From Algorimicrobium sp002414705 (GTDB lineage Bacteria > Bacteroidota > Bacteroidia > Flavobacteriales > Flavobacteriaceae): DNA of 64,000 nucleotides. Below are positions 17,543 to 27,337 of this stretch, piece by piece; the stretch's first letter is position 1; every line of letters starts with the position of its first letter. The stretch is from contig CAXAUF010000001.1 in the NCBI GenBank assembly GCA_963972425.1, positions 1 through 64,000 of the forward strand, given 5' to 3'. The notes under the pieces were generated by a model. That model did not search any database, had not been told where the DNA came from, and worked only from the letters and a program-made list of their open reading frames with translations. The position numbers and the translations under genes are program-made.

Positions 17543-20299
17543 TTAAGTAGGTTTTTCGGTAAAAGGGAATTCTATATTACAGATTTCTAAAATGAGTTGT
17601 TTTAATTGTTCCTGATAATTTGCGAGTGTTTCTTCGGTTATAACCTCTGTTTTATGTGTACTTCCCACATCCTTTTTACCAAATTTTAGAAATCCTGCAC
17701 GTAAGTTTTTAAATGAAATTATTCCAGCTTCAACAGGTTCTGTAAATGGTTTTTTAGCATGCATTAAGTAAGCGTATGTAAGAACTTGAAAGGATTTGCT
17801 ATACTTGTCGTAATCCGTTGTTAAATCGTTCCAATTGGTTATCTGTACTTTGGCAGAATCCACTTTTCCTGATTTATAATCAATAATCCTTGTTATACCG
17901 TTTCGCTTATCAACACGATCTACTTTTCCAGTAATTCTAACAGGAAAATCGAGTTCAGGAATATTAATTTCTGCTGAATTATCAAGTTCAATAGCTATAA
18001 TTTCAAGTGTGTTTCCGTCCTTTAAATCCGCTATTTCTAAATCTAAAAAGTTGTCTATATAGCGTTTGGCAATTTCAAAGACAATCAGATTTTTACCTGT
18101 TGTTATATCACCTTCTTTATATAACTCTTTAAAATATTTGGTAACGTTTGCTTCAATTTTGGGCTTCATATTGGCTACATCTTGCCAAGTTATAATTTGG
18201 CCCTCAAAAGGTTTGTAAAAATCCTCTAAGGTGTTATGAATAACGGTTCCTAATGTATTAGCAGCAACGGTTTCTTCCACATCGTCATGTTCTTTAATTT
18301 TCAGCACTTTTTGAAAATAAAAATCGATTGGATTTCGGATATAACTGGTTAATGCAGATGGTGAAAATCCTTTAGCAGCATAAATTTTTATCTGATTTAA
18401 AACATCATTGTTTTTAGTAATAACGGTTTGTTTCAGCCTGGATTCAAGTGAAATATCTGGTACTGCTATAGTGTGCTTAATTTTATGAATACCCTCTAAT
18501 TCTAATTGCGTTATAAAGCGACTTTTTTCACCGCCTTTTAGTGCATCAATTTCTGTATTGTAAATAATGAATACACGTTTTGCACGTTGTAACAAACGGT
18601 AAAAGTGATAGGTATAAACCGCATCTTTTTCTTTATATGTTGGAAGTTTGTTTTCTAATTTTACATCAAAAGGAATAAAGGAGTTGTTACTTTTTCCAGA
18701 AGGTAAAATCCCCTCGTTAACCGATGAGATAATAATAGTTTCAAAATCTAAAACACGGGACTCTAGCATACCCATAATTTGTAAACCTTCCAGAGGTTCG
18801 CCCTTAAAGTCTAAAGTTTCGGAACTTAAAAGCTCTTTATAAACCGTAAATAGACTGGTAATATCCCGTAAATGTTTGTAGCGTGTATTTAAAAGAGTTA
18901 ATTCATTAAAAAGCGCATTGAATTTAAATAGATGTTCTAGTGCTAATAGGTTGTCTTTTTTATGCTGTTCTAAATGTGTTTTTATTTTTAAAATTAGTAT
19001 TTGGCAATTATCCAGAGCAGTAGGTACATCATTACTCCAGCTTCCAAAAAGTAATTTGAATAAGCTTTCGTGATGAGGTGCTAAATCTTTCAATCTTGAT
19101 AACGAGATGTAGATTAAATTATTGGATTCTATAGTTTTAATTATCTTCTGTAAGTTGTCATTAGTATCATTTTGAAGCAATGGACTAATAAACTGATGCG
19201 ATAATAATCTAATCACATCTTTAAAATAATAGGTGCCAGTTTCTTTTTTATGAATAAAGAATAATTGCTCAAATAAGGTTGCTAATGGAATGGAATTTAA
19301 TGGCAATCCCATAGTAATATTTAGCGCTTTTATGGATTCTGGTATAGAGTTTAAAACAGGTAACAACAGAGATTCTTCTCCCAAAACTACGGCTGTATTA
19401 TTAAGGGTCTTATTTTCCTTTTGAAGTCTATTAAGAATATTACCTATACATTTAGCTTGACCTACATTTTTGGGCACACCAATAACTGAAATATCTTTTG
19501 GCTGCTGATAATTATTTGCAATCCAATTCATGGAATTGGACTTAAAGTACTTCCATTGTTTTTTATGCTGTCTAATAAATAGGCTGGCATCATGATTATT
19601 GTTTTCAAAAAAGACATTATCAATATCCCAATAAATATCGGCATGACTATTTTCTAATAATTCTTGAATAATGGTTTCTTCAGCTTTATTTAAAGCATTG
19701 AAACCTAAAAACACATGATGTTTTTCTGGATTGGTTTCTATATAATTCTGAATACTTTCTACAGCTTCTCTGTAAATCAAACCTTGATAGCCTTTCTTTT
19801 TATTTACGAGATTTTCAGTAAGCTGGTTATAATAGATTTTAAGCTTTTTCCAAAATACGAGATAGTTTTTTACAAAATTGGTTTGGTTAGTATCAACAGA
19901 CCAATGATCCAGTTCTTTAATTGCACTTAAGTAATCGAATATCTTTTCTTGTGGAATAAGATATCTGTCAATTTCATTAAAATCTTGAAGCAGTATTTGT
20001 GCCCATTTAGAAAAGGCCTCAAAACTCTCTGGATTTTTGTCGTTATGAACCAGAAGATACGTTTCATAAAATTCGAAAAGTAATTCGGTGTTTGAAATGA
20101 CTTTAAGTTGTGAGAGTTCTTCAACAAACTCTTCAATGCTTAAAATGGTTGGAGAAAATATGGGTTTTTTTAATGATGTTGCTAGTTCGTGTTTTAAAAA
20201 CACACCTGCGCGTTTACTTGGAAGAATGAGCGTGATAGTTGATATATCAATCTGCTTTTTTTCTAAATCATTAAGGACGTCATGTATAAAAGTTGTCAT
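17543..20299 (-). CDS. AddB-like PD-(D/E)XK nuclease/inactivated helicase
   Basis: The protein has 918 aa. The N-terminus (ITLILPSKRAGVFLKHEL, about 22-39) replaces a Walker A loop, as in the Bacteroidota AddB-like group. The middle has the ESRVLDFETIIISSVNEGILPS segment typical of UvrD-like domain 2B in AddB. The C-terminus (from GFSPSALTSYIRNPIDFYFQ) is a PDDEXK_1 nuclease with GTVIHNTLEDFY and IIDYKSGK near residue 800. It probably acts with the AddA-like protein (23068-26214) in double-strand-break resection. The partner is separated from it by kbl and an ompA-like gene, and a strong terminator lies just upstream. Confidence 0.85.
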   Translation of the reverse strand: MTTFIHDVLNDLEKKQIDISTITLILPSKRAGVFLKHELATSLKKPIFSPTILSIEEFVEELSQLKVISNTELLFEFYETYLLVHNDKNPESFEAFSKWAQILLQDFNEIDRYLIPQEKIFDYLSAIKELDHWSVDTNQTNFVKNYLVFWKKLKIYYNQLTENLVNKKKGYQGLIYREAVESIQNYIETNPEKHHVFLGFNALNKAEETIIQELLENSHADIYWDIDNVFFENNNHDASLFIRQHKKQWKYFKSNSMNWIANNYQQPKDISVIGVPKNVGQAKCIGNILNRLQKENKTLNNTAVVLGEESLLLPVLNSIPESIKALNITMGLPLNSIPLATLFEQLFFIHKKETGTYYFKDVIRLLSHQFISPLLQNDTNDNLQKIIKTIESNNLIYISLSRLKDLAPHHESLFKLLFGSWSNDVPTALDNCQILILKIKTHLEQHKKDNLLALEHLFKFNALFNELTLLNTRYKHLRDITSLFTVYKELLSSETLDFKGEPLEGLQIMGMLESRVLDFETIIISSVNEGILPSGKSNNSFIPFDVKLENKLPTYKEKDAVYTYHFYRLLQRAKRVFIIYNTEIDALKGGEKSRFITQLELEGIHKIKHTIAVPDISLESRLKQTVITKNNDVLNQIKIYAAKGFSPSALTSYIRNPIDFYFQKVLKIKEHDDVEETVAANTLGTVIHNTLEDFYKPFEGQIITWQDVANMKPKIEANVTKYFKELYKEGDITTGKNLIVFEIAKRYIDNFLDLEIADLKDGNTLEIIAIELDNSAEINIPELDFPVRITGKVDRVDKRNGITRIIDYKSGKVDSAKVQITNWNDLTTDYDKYSKSFQVLTYAYLMHAKKPFTEPVEAGIISFKNLRAGFLKFGKKDVGSTHKTEVITEETLANYQEQLKQLILEICNIEFPFTEKPT

Positions 20300-20312
20300 G
20301 TTATAAAAATAA

Positions 20313-20340
20313 AAAACGCTCCGAATATTCGGAGCGTTTT
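20313..20340 (-). terminator. Strong intrinsic terminator of the ompA/TSP3 gene
   Basis: A perfect 28-bp palindrome (AAAACGCTCCGAAT and its complement) is followed on the minus strand by TTATTTTTAT. It lies 23 nt after the ompA-like stop and only 14 nt before the AddB-like ATG. AddB expression therefore needs readthrough or a promoter hidden in this gap. Confidence 0.85.
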
Positions 20341-20363
20341 CTATTTATTTATGTGAAAAAAAT

Positions 20364-21728
20364 TTATTTTACTAAATTAATTTCTACACGTCTGTTATTA
20401 GCTCTACCATCTCTAGTTTTGTTAGAGTCAATTGGATTAGACTCACCGAAACCTTTAGAAGATAATCTGAACTGATCGATACCATTAGTAGTTAAGAAAT
20501 CTTTTACAGATAACGCTCTAGCTTCAGATAAGTTCATATTTAATTTATCACTACCTACACTATCCGTATGACCTTCTACTGTAAATTTAGCATTAGGATA
20601 CTCTTTTAAGATAGCAATAATATCGTTAAGTACTTTTTCAGATTGTGCTTTGATAGAAGATTTACCTGTATCAAATAAAATCGTTTTAGCATAAGCATTT
20701 AAAGCTTTTTGTACAGCTTCAGTTACTTCTGGACAACCATTGTTTGCTACAGTACCAACTTTGTCTGGACAAGAATCATCTTTATCAGCAACACCGTCAC
20801 CATCTCTATCTGGCCAAGGACAACCATTGTTAGCTGCAGGACCTGCTTCATTTGGACATGTGTCATCTTTATCAGCAACACCATCACCATCAGCATCTGG
20901 ACAACCGTTTAAGGCTTTTAAACCAGCAACTGTTGGACAAGCATCATCTTTATCAGCAATTCCGTCACCATCTGTATCAGGACATCCATTAAATTCAGCT
21001 GGACCAGCTTCGTTTGGACAAGAATCTTTACTATCTTCAATGCCGTCACCATCAGTATCAGGACAACCGTTGAAAGCTTCTAAACCAAATACTTCTGGAC
21101 AAGCATCATCTTTGTCATATATACCATCTCCATCAGTGTCTTTTCCACCAAATTTAAATGTAAAACCAGCTGTGTGTTGGAAGTGCGTATCTAAATAATC
21201 TTCGAAAGCATGCTTGTAAGCAGATTGAACTGTAATACCAATGTTTTCGCTAACCCAGAAATTAATTCCTAAAGTTCCGTTTAAAGTACCAGCTCCAATA
21301 TCGTCTACCCAAGTATAACCACCACCTACTCCTAGGTAAGGTTCAAACCATGTAGAGTTAATTAATTCGCCAAAACTATACTTTACAATACCGTCAAGTC
21401 CTACATAAGTTACGTCATCATATCTAACTCCATCATCTCCAAACTTATCAATTTTGTTTAAAGAAGCTGTAGCACCTAATGTGAATCCATTACTTAAATA
21501 ACGTCCTACAGTTAATGAAGATAATGATGGTAAAACGTTCCAGTGGTCTGTTGCATTAAAGTATTCATCAAAATAGTCACCAAGTGGCTCATTTTCACCT
21601 GTTGGGTAAAAATCAACTGCGTTAGTTCCAAGGGAAAGTGCCCATGGGTTGTTCTCATCTTGTGCGTACGTATTACTCATACCTAACATAAGTAACATAG
21701 CGAACAATAATCTGCTAAGATTTTTCAT
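20364..21728 (-). CDS. OmpA-family protein with thrombospondin type 3 repeats
   Basis: The protein has 454 aa from ATG 21726-21728; a TTG two codons upstream is less likely. It has a signal peptide (NLSRLLFAMLLMLGM to NTYAQ). Residues about 25-195 form an eight-strand beta-barrel-like domain. Five TSP3-like calcium-binding repeats of the DTDGDGIxDKDDxCP type follow (about 200-325). The C-terminal OmpA domain has ILFDTGKSSIKAQSE, VEGHTDSVGSDKLN and NNRRVEINLVK. It is a major outer-membrane/peptidoglycan link protein and probably highly expressed, given its consensus promoter and strong terminator. Confidence 0.92.
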   Translation of the reverse strand: MKNLSRLLFAMLLMLGMSNTYAQDENNPWALSLGTNAVDFYPTGENEPLGDYFDEYFNATDHWNVLPSLSSLTVGRYLSNGFTLGATASLNKIDKFGDDGVRYDDVTYVGLDGIVKYSFGELINSTWFEPYLGVGGGYTWVDDIGAGTLNGTLGINFWVSENIGITVQSAYKHAFEDYLDTHFQHTAGFTFKFGGKDTDGDGIYDKDDACPEVFGLEAFNGCPDTDGDGIEDSKDSCPNEAGPAEFNGCPDTDGDGIADKDDACPTVAGLKALNGCPDADGDGVADKDDTCPNEAGPAANNGCPWPDRDGDGVADKDDSCPDKVGTVANNGCPEVTEAVQKALNAYAKTILFDTGKSSIKAQSEKVLNDIIAILKEYPNAKFTVEGHTDSVGSDKLNMNLSEARALSVKDFLTTNGIDQFRLSSKGFGESNPIDSNKTRDGRANNRRVEINLVK

Positions 21729-21763
21729 ATTCAAAAATTTAATTTTTAAGTGTTAATTGTAAA

Positions 21764-21793
21764 CAAAAGTAAGTTGTTAAATATTATTAACAA
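21764..21793 (-). promoter_or_regulatory. Consensus flavobacterial promoter of the ompA/TSP3 gene
   Basis: On the minus strand TTG (21793-21791), a 19-nt spacer and TACTTTTG (21771-21764) fit TTG-N17-23-TAnnTTTG. It is 35 nt before the ATG. A further -7-like TATATTTG lies upstream near 21797-21804. Confidence 0.6.
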
Positions 21794-21851
21794 AGACAAA
21801 TATAGAAAAATATTGTATAATTCCCCTAAAATCTGCTAGTTTGTCATTATT

Positions 21852-23045
21852 TTAAATAATTTCTAATTGTTTTCCAACTTTTATAAAAGCTGAAATGGCA
21901 TGATCTAAATGTCCTTTTTCGTGTGCAGCTGATAGTTGTACACGAATTCGTGCTTTGTCCTTTGGTACAACTGGAAAAAAGAACCCAATAACATAAATAC
22001 CTTCTTTTAGAAGCATATTAGCCATAGTTTGAGACAGTTTTGCATCATATAACATAATAGGTACAATTGCAGAATCTCCATCAACAATATCAAAACCTGC
22101 TTTTTTAATTTCAGTTTTAAAGTATTCTGTGTTCCAAGCTAGCTTATCACGTAATGATGTGTCGTTTGCTAACATATCAAACACCTTAATAGATGCTCCA
22201 ACAATTGCTGGTGCTAAAGAGTTTGAAAATAAATAGGGTCTAGAGCGTTGGCGTAAAATTTCAATAACTTCTTTTTTGGCAGTTGTATAACCACCCATGG
22301 CGCCACCCATGGCTTTTCCTAAAGTACCTGTTATTATATCTACACGATCCATAACACCTTTTTCTTCAAGGGTTCCACGTCCTGTTTTACCAATAAATCC
22401 CGTTGCATGACATTCGTCTATCATAACAAGTGCGTCATATTTATCGGCTAAATCACAAATTTTATCTAAAGGTGCAACTAAACCATCCATAGAAAACACA
22501 CCATCGGTAACTATAATTTTATGACGTGCACCATTTTTGTTAGCTTCAATTAGTTGATTTTCTAAATCTGCCATATCATTATTTTGGTAACGATATCTGG
22601 CTGCTTTACATAAACGAACACCATCTATTATGGACGCATGATTTAATGAGTCAGAAATTATGGCATCTTCTTGTCCTAATAATGGTTCAAAAACACCACC
22701 ATTGGCATCAAAAGCTGCTGCATATAATATGGTGTCTTCGGTTCCGTAAAAATCGGCTATTTTTTGTTCTAGTTCTTTATGGATATCCTGCGTTCCACAT
22801 ATAAAACGTACGGACGACATACCAAAACCATGTGTATCCATAACATCTTTAGCTGCTTGAATAACATCTGGATGTGCTGATAAACCTAAATAGTTATTCG
22901 CACAAAAATTTAAAACGGTTTCACCAGTGTTTAACGTTATTTCAGCACCTTGAGCTGATGTAATGACACGTTCGGTTTTATATAAACCATTATCTTTTAT
23001 TTCTTGTAATTCGTTTTCTAAATGTTGTTGTATTTTTCCGTACAT
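21852..23045 (-). CDS. kbl: Glycine C-acetyltransferase (2-amino-3-ketobutyrate CoA ligase)
   Basis: The 397-aa length is typical. This PLP enzyme cleaves 2-amino-3-ketobutyrate with CoA to glycine and acetyl-CoA in threonine breakdown. The alpha-oxoamine synthase signatures are present: NNYLGLSAHPDV, DSLNHASIIDG, MIDECHATGF, and the PLP lysine in TGTLGKAMGGAMGG (about residue 243). The N-terminal MYGKIQQHLENEL and the VRFICGTQDIH segment favour Kbl over BioF. No threonine dehydrogenase is in the window. It starts 22 nt after the AddA-like stop, so it may be read from the same transcript. Confidence 0.93.
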   Translation of the reverse strand: MYGKIQQHLENELQEIKDNGLYKTERVITSAQGAEITLNTGETVLNFCANNYLGLSAHPDVIQAAKDVMDTHGFGMSSVRFICGTQDIHKELEQKIADFYGTEDTILYAAAFDANGGVFEPLLGQEDAIISDSLNHASIIDGVRLCKAARYRYQNNDMADLENQLIEANKNGARHKIIVTDGVFSMDGLVAPLDKICDLADKYDALVMIDECHATGFIGKTGRGTLEEKGVMDRVDIITGTLGKAMGGAMGGYTTAKKEVIEILRQRSRPYLFSNSLAPAIVGASIKVFDMLANDTSLRDKLAWNTEYFKTEIKKAGFDIVDGDSAIVPIMLYDAKLSQTMANMLLKEGIYVIGFFFPVVPKDKARIRVQLSAAHEKGHLDHAISAFIKVGKQLEII

Positions 23046-23067
23046 AATCTTTAATATTTCTGCAAAG

Positions 23068-26000
23068 TTAAAATTCTTTTATAGCAATGCCATCATTTAT
23101 ATAAATAAGTATTTTTTTGGTTACGTTGAAATTCATAACCTGTAATATAGATGCGTAGCTTTCTAATTGCTGTGTGTGTTTTGGTAATTCTTTTCCTGAT
23201 TTATAATCTATAATAACAGCTTCATTCTGATTTAGAATTACCAAACGGTCTGGTCTTAAAATGCTCCCATCATTAGAAATAATATCTCGTTCATTATAAA
23301 CTGTTATATTTTTGTCCTTATAATAGGATGAAAGTTTAGGGTGATTTATGATTTGCAACACAGTTTCCTTTAAAATGGGTTCTTGGGTTTTGTTAATGGT
23401 TCCGTTTTCTAAAAAGGATTGCAATACATAATCCACATCGGTTTCCGTTATTATTTCGGCCATTATATCATGAATTAAATTCCCTTTTTCAATGGCTTTT
23501 TCTTGAATAGTATCCCAAAGACTGCCTGATCGTGTTATAACCTTAATGTTATGCGTTTCTTTTGGTGTTGAAATGAAACTGTTCCTAATAATTGTGGAAA
23601 CATCTTTAGATTTTGTTTCAGATTCCTTCAGTTGTTTACCAAACTGATATACCATTTGGTTGCTTTCCCATTTCCCGAGTTTTTGCAAATAGCTAATTAA
23701 AAACCCAGCATAACTTTTTGGGTTGATTTCTCCTTTTGAACTAATATCCAATTTTGAAATTATATATAACTGTTCCACAGGTCTGGTAAGCGCAACATAT
23801 AATATGTTAATGTTATCCAGTTCCAATTCCGCTTGATGCCTATCGAAAATTATCTTTCCAGCTTCGCCATAATTTTCAAAAGCTTTGCTGTAGTTTAACA
23901 ACGTGTGACTAAAACCATTAAACGTTTCCGGATTAATGGGAAACCATTCTTGAGGTGATACTTCACGATAAATATCCAAATCAGCAAACGGGAAAATAAC
24001 CACAGGAAATTCGAGTCCTTTAGATTTGTGAACCGTCATAATCTGGATTGCTTGGTAACCTTCAGGCGTTACAATACTTAATTTTTCATTTTTAGAATCG
24101 AAATAATGCAAAAAGCTACCAATATCAGCGAGTTGTTTTTCTGAAAATTCTAAAACAACATCCATATAATATTGAATAAACGCATCCGAATGATTTACCA
24201 GTTTAAATTGGCGAATAATGGTTTCTACCAAATCATAAAACGCGAGTTGAATAAGCGCGCTATAATCAATAAAAAAGCCTAGCAATTCCAAATGTTTAAA
24301 TAGAGATTTAATATCTAAATGAATGTGTGCTTTTAAAAAGTTGTGTGTTTCTTTAATCTGACATATATGCGCAATATGAATCAGAATTTCAGCTTTTGTT
24401 TCCTGATTTTCTGGCTGTAAAAGTAGTCGTAATATATTGTTGACAAACTGAACGTTTTGCGAACTATTAAGCAACAAGGTTTCTGATGACATAATGTTTA
24501 AACCTTGCTCACTTAAATAATTAGCTATAGCAATACCTTCTTTTTTCTTTCTGACTAATACACAAATATCGGCTTCCGTATAGCCGTTTTTTAAACAGGA
24601 TTTTATGGTGTTGTATACTTCTTCAGAATAGGCTAAAGCCTTATCATCCACATCTTGCAAGTCTAGAAACTCCAATTGTACATAGCCAGATTCCTCTTTT
24701 TTAACAAGTTGTTTCGCGTTTTTATATAAACTACTGTGATCAGAATGCCTAAATATAGTTTCAGACAAATAGTTGAAAAAGTCATTATTGAACTTGATAA
24801 TTTCTTGAAAACTCCTAAAATTAGATTCCAAAGAAATTATTTCTGGTTCTAAATGAAACGGATTGTCGGTTTTGTTATATAGGTTGATAAACTGTTCGGC
24901 TTTTCCGCCACGCCATCTGTAAATGGCTTGTTTGGCATCGCCTACCAACATCATACTTCCTGGTTGAGACGCTATGGCATTATCCAATAATGGCGTTAAA
25001 TTTTGCCATTGTAATTCAGATGTATCCTGAAACTCATCAATAAAATAATGTTTGAATTTTTCGCCAATACGTTCATAAATAAATGGGGTTGGTTGGTTTT
25101 TTATTTCTTGACTTATTAAACCATTAAATTCAGAAATAAGCATCACATTTTGTTCCTCTTTTATAAGTTGTAATTCCGTGTTTATGGCCCTTAAAACCGA
25201 TAGTGGCGTTAAGTTTCTATAAATGGCTTTTAGTAATTTGAAATTTAAAACGGCGGTTTTAGTGGTATTGAAAAATTGGGCTAATTGTGGTTGGATATTT
25301 TCAATGGTTGAAGCTGTTTCGGCATCGGTTTTGGACTTTGGGTAAATGGTATTTCCTTCTATTAGGTCGGCTGGCCATTTTACAGTTTCTAGATCTTGAC
25401 TAAAATTCCCTTCCGAAACTTTTTTGAAATAATTTGGGATAGATGCACGTGTAAAATTTTCGAAAATCAGTCCGTTATCCCTTATAAAACCTAATACTTG
25501 TGTTGCGCTATCAATACTTAATTGCTCCGTTTTTTCTAGTTCTTGGCGTAACGTGTTTTTTAAATCTTTAAAATCGTCTACCGATTTGCCTTGAAGCGCT
25601 TCAATAAAGGGTTTGTCGTTTTCATTTACTAACAATTTTGCTATGGCATAAAAATCTCTAGAAACATCCCAACTTTTATCATCGTCCGCTTTTTCAATAG
25701 CAAAATCCACCAGAGTTTTGGTTAAACGTTTATCGGTTCCTGCTTTGGAAATTAATCTATCAACCGATTCATTTAATAGTGTTTCAACGTCTAAAGCGAC
25801 TTCAAAATTTAAAGGCAATTTTAAATCATGTGCAAAGGTTCTAATAATTTTATGTGTAAAACCATCAATTGTTGAAATATCAAAAGCGGCATAATTGTGC
25901 AAAATAGCGTCTAAAACAAGCGTGCTTTTAGTTTTTAAATTCTCTGGAGATATTTCTAAATCGCGACAAAGGTCATCAAACATAGAATTTGATTGCGTCA

Positions 26001-26214
26001 GGATTTCTTCCGAAGAAAAATCTTTTAGCGCTTCAATAATTCGTGTTTTCATTTCTCCAGCTGCTTTATTGGTAAATGTAATAGCCAGAATATTTTTAAA
26101 AGCAACTGTACTGGAGGCTTTAAGTAAAATAGTTAAATAGGCTTTTACAAGTGTATATGTTTTACCACTTCCTGCAGAAGCATTATAAATTAGGTATGGT
26201 TGTGTGGCTATCAT
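23068..26214 (-). CDS. AddA/RecB-like UvrD helicase-nuclease
   Basis: The protein has 1048 aa. Helicase motifs occur in order: Walker A NASAGSGKTYTLVKAYL (11-27), ITFTNKAAGEMKTRI (45-59), the Walker B region FIDEFQDTSELQW (about 392), GDAKQAIYRWRGGK (about 428), LESNFRS (about 464), TVHKSKGLEFPVVIFP (about 727) and LYVALTRPVEQLYI (about 800). The C-terminal nuclease has VIIDYKSGKELPKHTQQL near residue 1010. This is the ATP-driven subunit that unwinds and cuts at double-strand breaks with the AddB-like protein at 17543-20299. It starts a minus-strand unit, divergent from sodA. Confidence 0.92.
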   Translation of the reverse strand: MIATQPYLIYNASAGSGKTYTLVKAYLTILLKASSTVAFKNILAITFTNKAAGEMKTRIIEALKDFSSEEILTQSNSMFDDLCRDLEISPENLKTKSTLVLDAILHNYAAFDISTIDGFTHKIIRTFAHDLKLPLNFEVALDVETLLNESVDRLISKAGTDKRLTKTLVDFAIEKADDDKSWDVSRDFYAIAKLLVNENDKPFIEALQGKSVDDFKDLKNTLRQELEKTEQLSIDSATQVLGFIRDNGLIFENFTRASIPNYFKKVSEGNFSQDLETVKWPADLIEGNTIYPKSKTDAETASTIENIQPQLAQFFNTTKTAVLNFKLLKAIYRNLTPLSVLRAINTELQLIKEEQNVMLISEFNGLISQEIKNQPTPFIYERIGEKFKHYFIDEFQDTSELQWQNLTPLLDNAIASQPGSMMLVGDAKQAIYRWRGGKAEQFINLYNKTDNPFHLEPEIISLESNFRSFQEIIKFNNDFFNYLSETIFRHSDHSSLYKNAKQLVKKEESGYVQLEFLDLQDVDDKALAYSEEVYNTIKSCLKNGYTEADICVLVRKKKEGIAIANYLSEQGLNIMSSETLLLNSSQNVQFVNNILRLLLQPENQETKAEILIHIAHICQIKETHNFLKAHIHLDIKSLFKHLELLGFFIDYSALIQLAFYDLVETIIRQFKLVNHSDAFIQYYMDVVLEFSEKQLADIGSFLHYFDSKNEKLSIVTPEGYQAIQIMTVHKSKGLEFPVVIFPFADLDIYREVSPQEWFPINPETFNGFSHTLLNYSKAFENYGEAGKIIFDRHQAELELDNINILYVALTRPVEQLYIISKLDISSKGEINPKSYAGFLISYLQKLGKWESNQMVYQFGKQLKESETKSKDVSTIIRNSFISTPKETHNIKVITRSGSLWDTIQEKAIEKGNLIHDIMAEIITETDVDYVLQSFLENGTINKTQEPILKETVLQIINHPKLSSYYKDKNITVYNERDIISNDGSILRPDRLVILNQNEAVIIDYKSGKELPKHTQQLESYASILQVMNFNVTKKILIYINDGIAIKEF

Positions 26215-26297
26215 AATTTATGTGAAATTTTACACAAGATAAAAACTATCGATGAGTTGATAGGTATTTATTATTTTTAATTGAAGGCGATATTCCG

Positions 26298-26305
26298 TAA
26301 ATTTG
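26298..26305 (+). promoter_or_regulatory. -7 element TAAATTTG of sodA
   Basis: It fits TAnnTTTG, 35 nt before the sodA ATG. The nearest TTG (26281-26283) gives a 14-nt spacer, which is shorter than consensus. Confidence 0.4.
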
Positions 26306-26340
26306 GATAAATAAATTATTAACAATTAAAAATATAAAAT

Positions 26341-26949
26341 ATGGCTTTCGAATTACCGAAATTAAAATATGCCTATGATGCGTTGGAGCCGCACATGGAT
26401 GCACGCACAATGGAAATACATCACTCTAAACATCATGCTGGTTATACATCTAAATTAAATGCTGCTATTGAAGGCACCGATTTAGAAGGAAAAACGATAG
26501 AAAATATCCTTCTTAATTTAGATATGAGCAATATGGGTGTTAGAAATAATGGTGGTGGTTTTTATAATCATTCCTTATTTTGGGATGTTATGAATCCAGA
26601 AGGAAAAGGCCGTTTGTCTGGCGATTTAAAAGATGCTATTGAGGCAGCTTATGGAAGTGTTGAAGACTTTAAAACTAAATTCAGTCATGCTGCTGCAACA
26701 CAATTTGGTTCTGGTTGGGCTTGGTTATGTGTGCATAAAGGTGGTAAGGTTGAAGTTTGCTCAACACCAAATCAAGATAATCCATTAATGCCAGGTGTAA
26801 CTTGTGGTGGAACACCAATTTTAGGATTGGATGTTTGGGAACATGCATACTACTTAAACTATCAAAACAGACGTCCTGACTATATTGATGCATTTTTTAA
26901 TGTTATTAATTGGAACGAAGTAGAAAGACGTTATGCTGAAGCGAAGTAA
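26341..26949 (+). CDS. sodA: Superoxide dismutase, Mn-type (Fe/Mn family)
   Basis: At 202 aa this is the normal length. The enzyme dismutates superoxide to oxygen and peroxide in the cytoplasm. The metal ligands are H27 (MEIHHSKHH), the His of YNHSLFW (about 79), and the Asp and His of DVWEHAYYLNYQNRRPDY (about 165 and 169). The NNGGG segment before the second ligand and the Gln in NQDNPLM match the manganese rather than the iron subgroup. Cambialistic use cannot be excluded. It is a single gene closed by a clear terminator. Confidence 0.95.
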   Translation: MAFELPKLKYAYDALEPHMDARTMEIHHSKHHAGYTSKLNAAIEGTDLEGKTIENILLNLDMSNMGVRNNGGGFYNHSLFWDVMNPEGKGRLSGDLKDAIEAAYGSVEDFKTKFSHAAATQFGSGWAWLCVHKGGKVEVCSTPNQDNPLMPGVTCGGTPILGLDVWEHAYYLNYQNRRPDYIDAFFNVINWNEVERRYAEAK

Positions 26950-26977
26950 ATAGTTTTAAACGTTTTACGTATATATG

Positions 26978-27008
26978 AAAGCAAATCTGAAAGGATTTGC
27001 TTTTTTTT
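26978..27008 (+). terminator. Intrinsic terminator of sodA
   Basis: AAAGCAAATC and GATTTGCTTT form a stem with loop TGAAAG, followed by a run of T (27001-27008). It starts 29 nt after the sodA stop. Confidence 0.85.
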
Positions 27009-27020
27009 ATTCGAAAGTAT

Positions 27021-27101
27021 TGAAAATGAAAAAAGGCGAACAGATGTTCACCTTTTTTGCCCCAAATCTACCATAAACTTAACCTACTTATGTTATGGTG
27101 A
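27021..27101 (-). ncRNA. Candidate structured small RNA, copy A
   Basis: This is an 81-bp element repeated almost exactly at 27338-27419 (three mismatches and one indel). Read on the minus strand it has a stem ACCATAA/TTATGGT, the unpaired block GATTTGGGGC, and a terminator-like hairpin AAAAAGGTGAACA/TGTTCGCCTTTTT with a T-run. No conserved ORF exists in it. The strand is inferred from the placement downstream of purF and the T-run; the hairpin is nearly symmetric, so the plus strand is possible. Whether it belongs to a known flavobacterial RNA motif (for example Rfam Flavo-1) must be tested by search. Confidence 0.45.
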
Positions 27102-27337
27102 AACAAAGAAACGCTTCTTATATCCCATTAAAAAAAATATTAGATAAACGACTTATAAATTAGGATAAACGAATGTAATAACCTGAAAAAATGCATTATT
27201 CGTTTAAAATAGATATTTGTAAGAGCCTGAAAATGAAAGAGAAGCTTAAATAATTATATAGTAATTTAATCTAACCCCTAATCCCTAATTATTATAGAAA
27301 GCTATGTAAAATAAGATATTGGAATTATGAATCTTTA
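27102..27337. other. AT-rich spacer between the two RNA-like copies
   Basis: These 236 bp hold no ORF longer than a few codons. A GATAAACGA 9-mer occurs twice (near 27143 and 27163). Nothing else is seen. Confidence 0.4.

Noticed and set aside
20750..21140. Regular direct repeats that might suggest a CRISPR array
   Set aside because: The repeats encode in-frame TSP3 calcium-binding units of the OmpA protein. They are degenerate and have no unique spacers.
20740..21198. 152-aa plus-strand ORF over the ompA/TSP3 gene
   Set aside because: It is a reading of the complementary strand of the TSP3 repeats; its own repeats merely mirror the DTDGDG units.
27044..27076. Ten-residue leader peptide (MFTFFAPNLP) in RNA-like copy A
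   Set aside because: The second copy has lost the ATG and is shifted by one base, so the peptide is not conserved.
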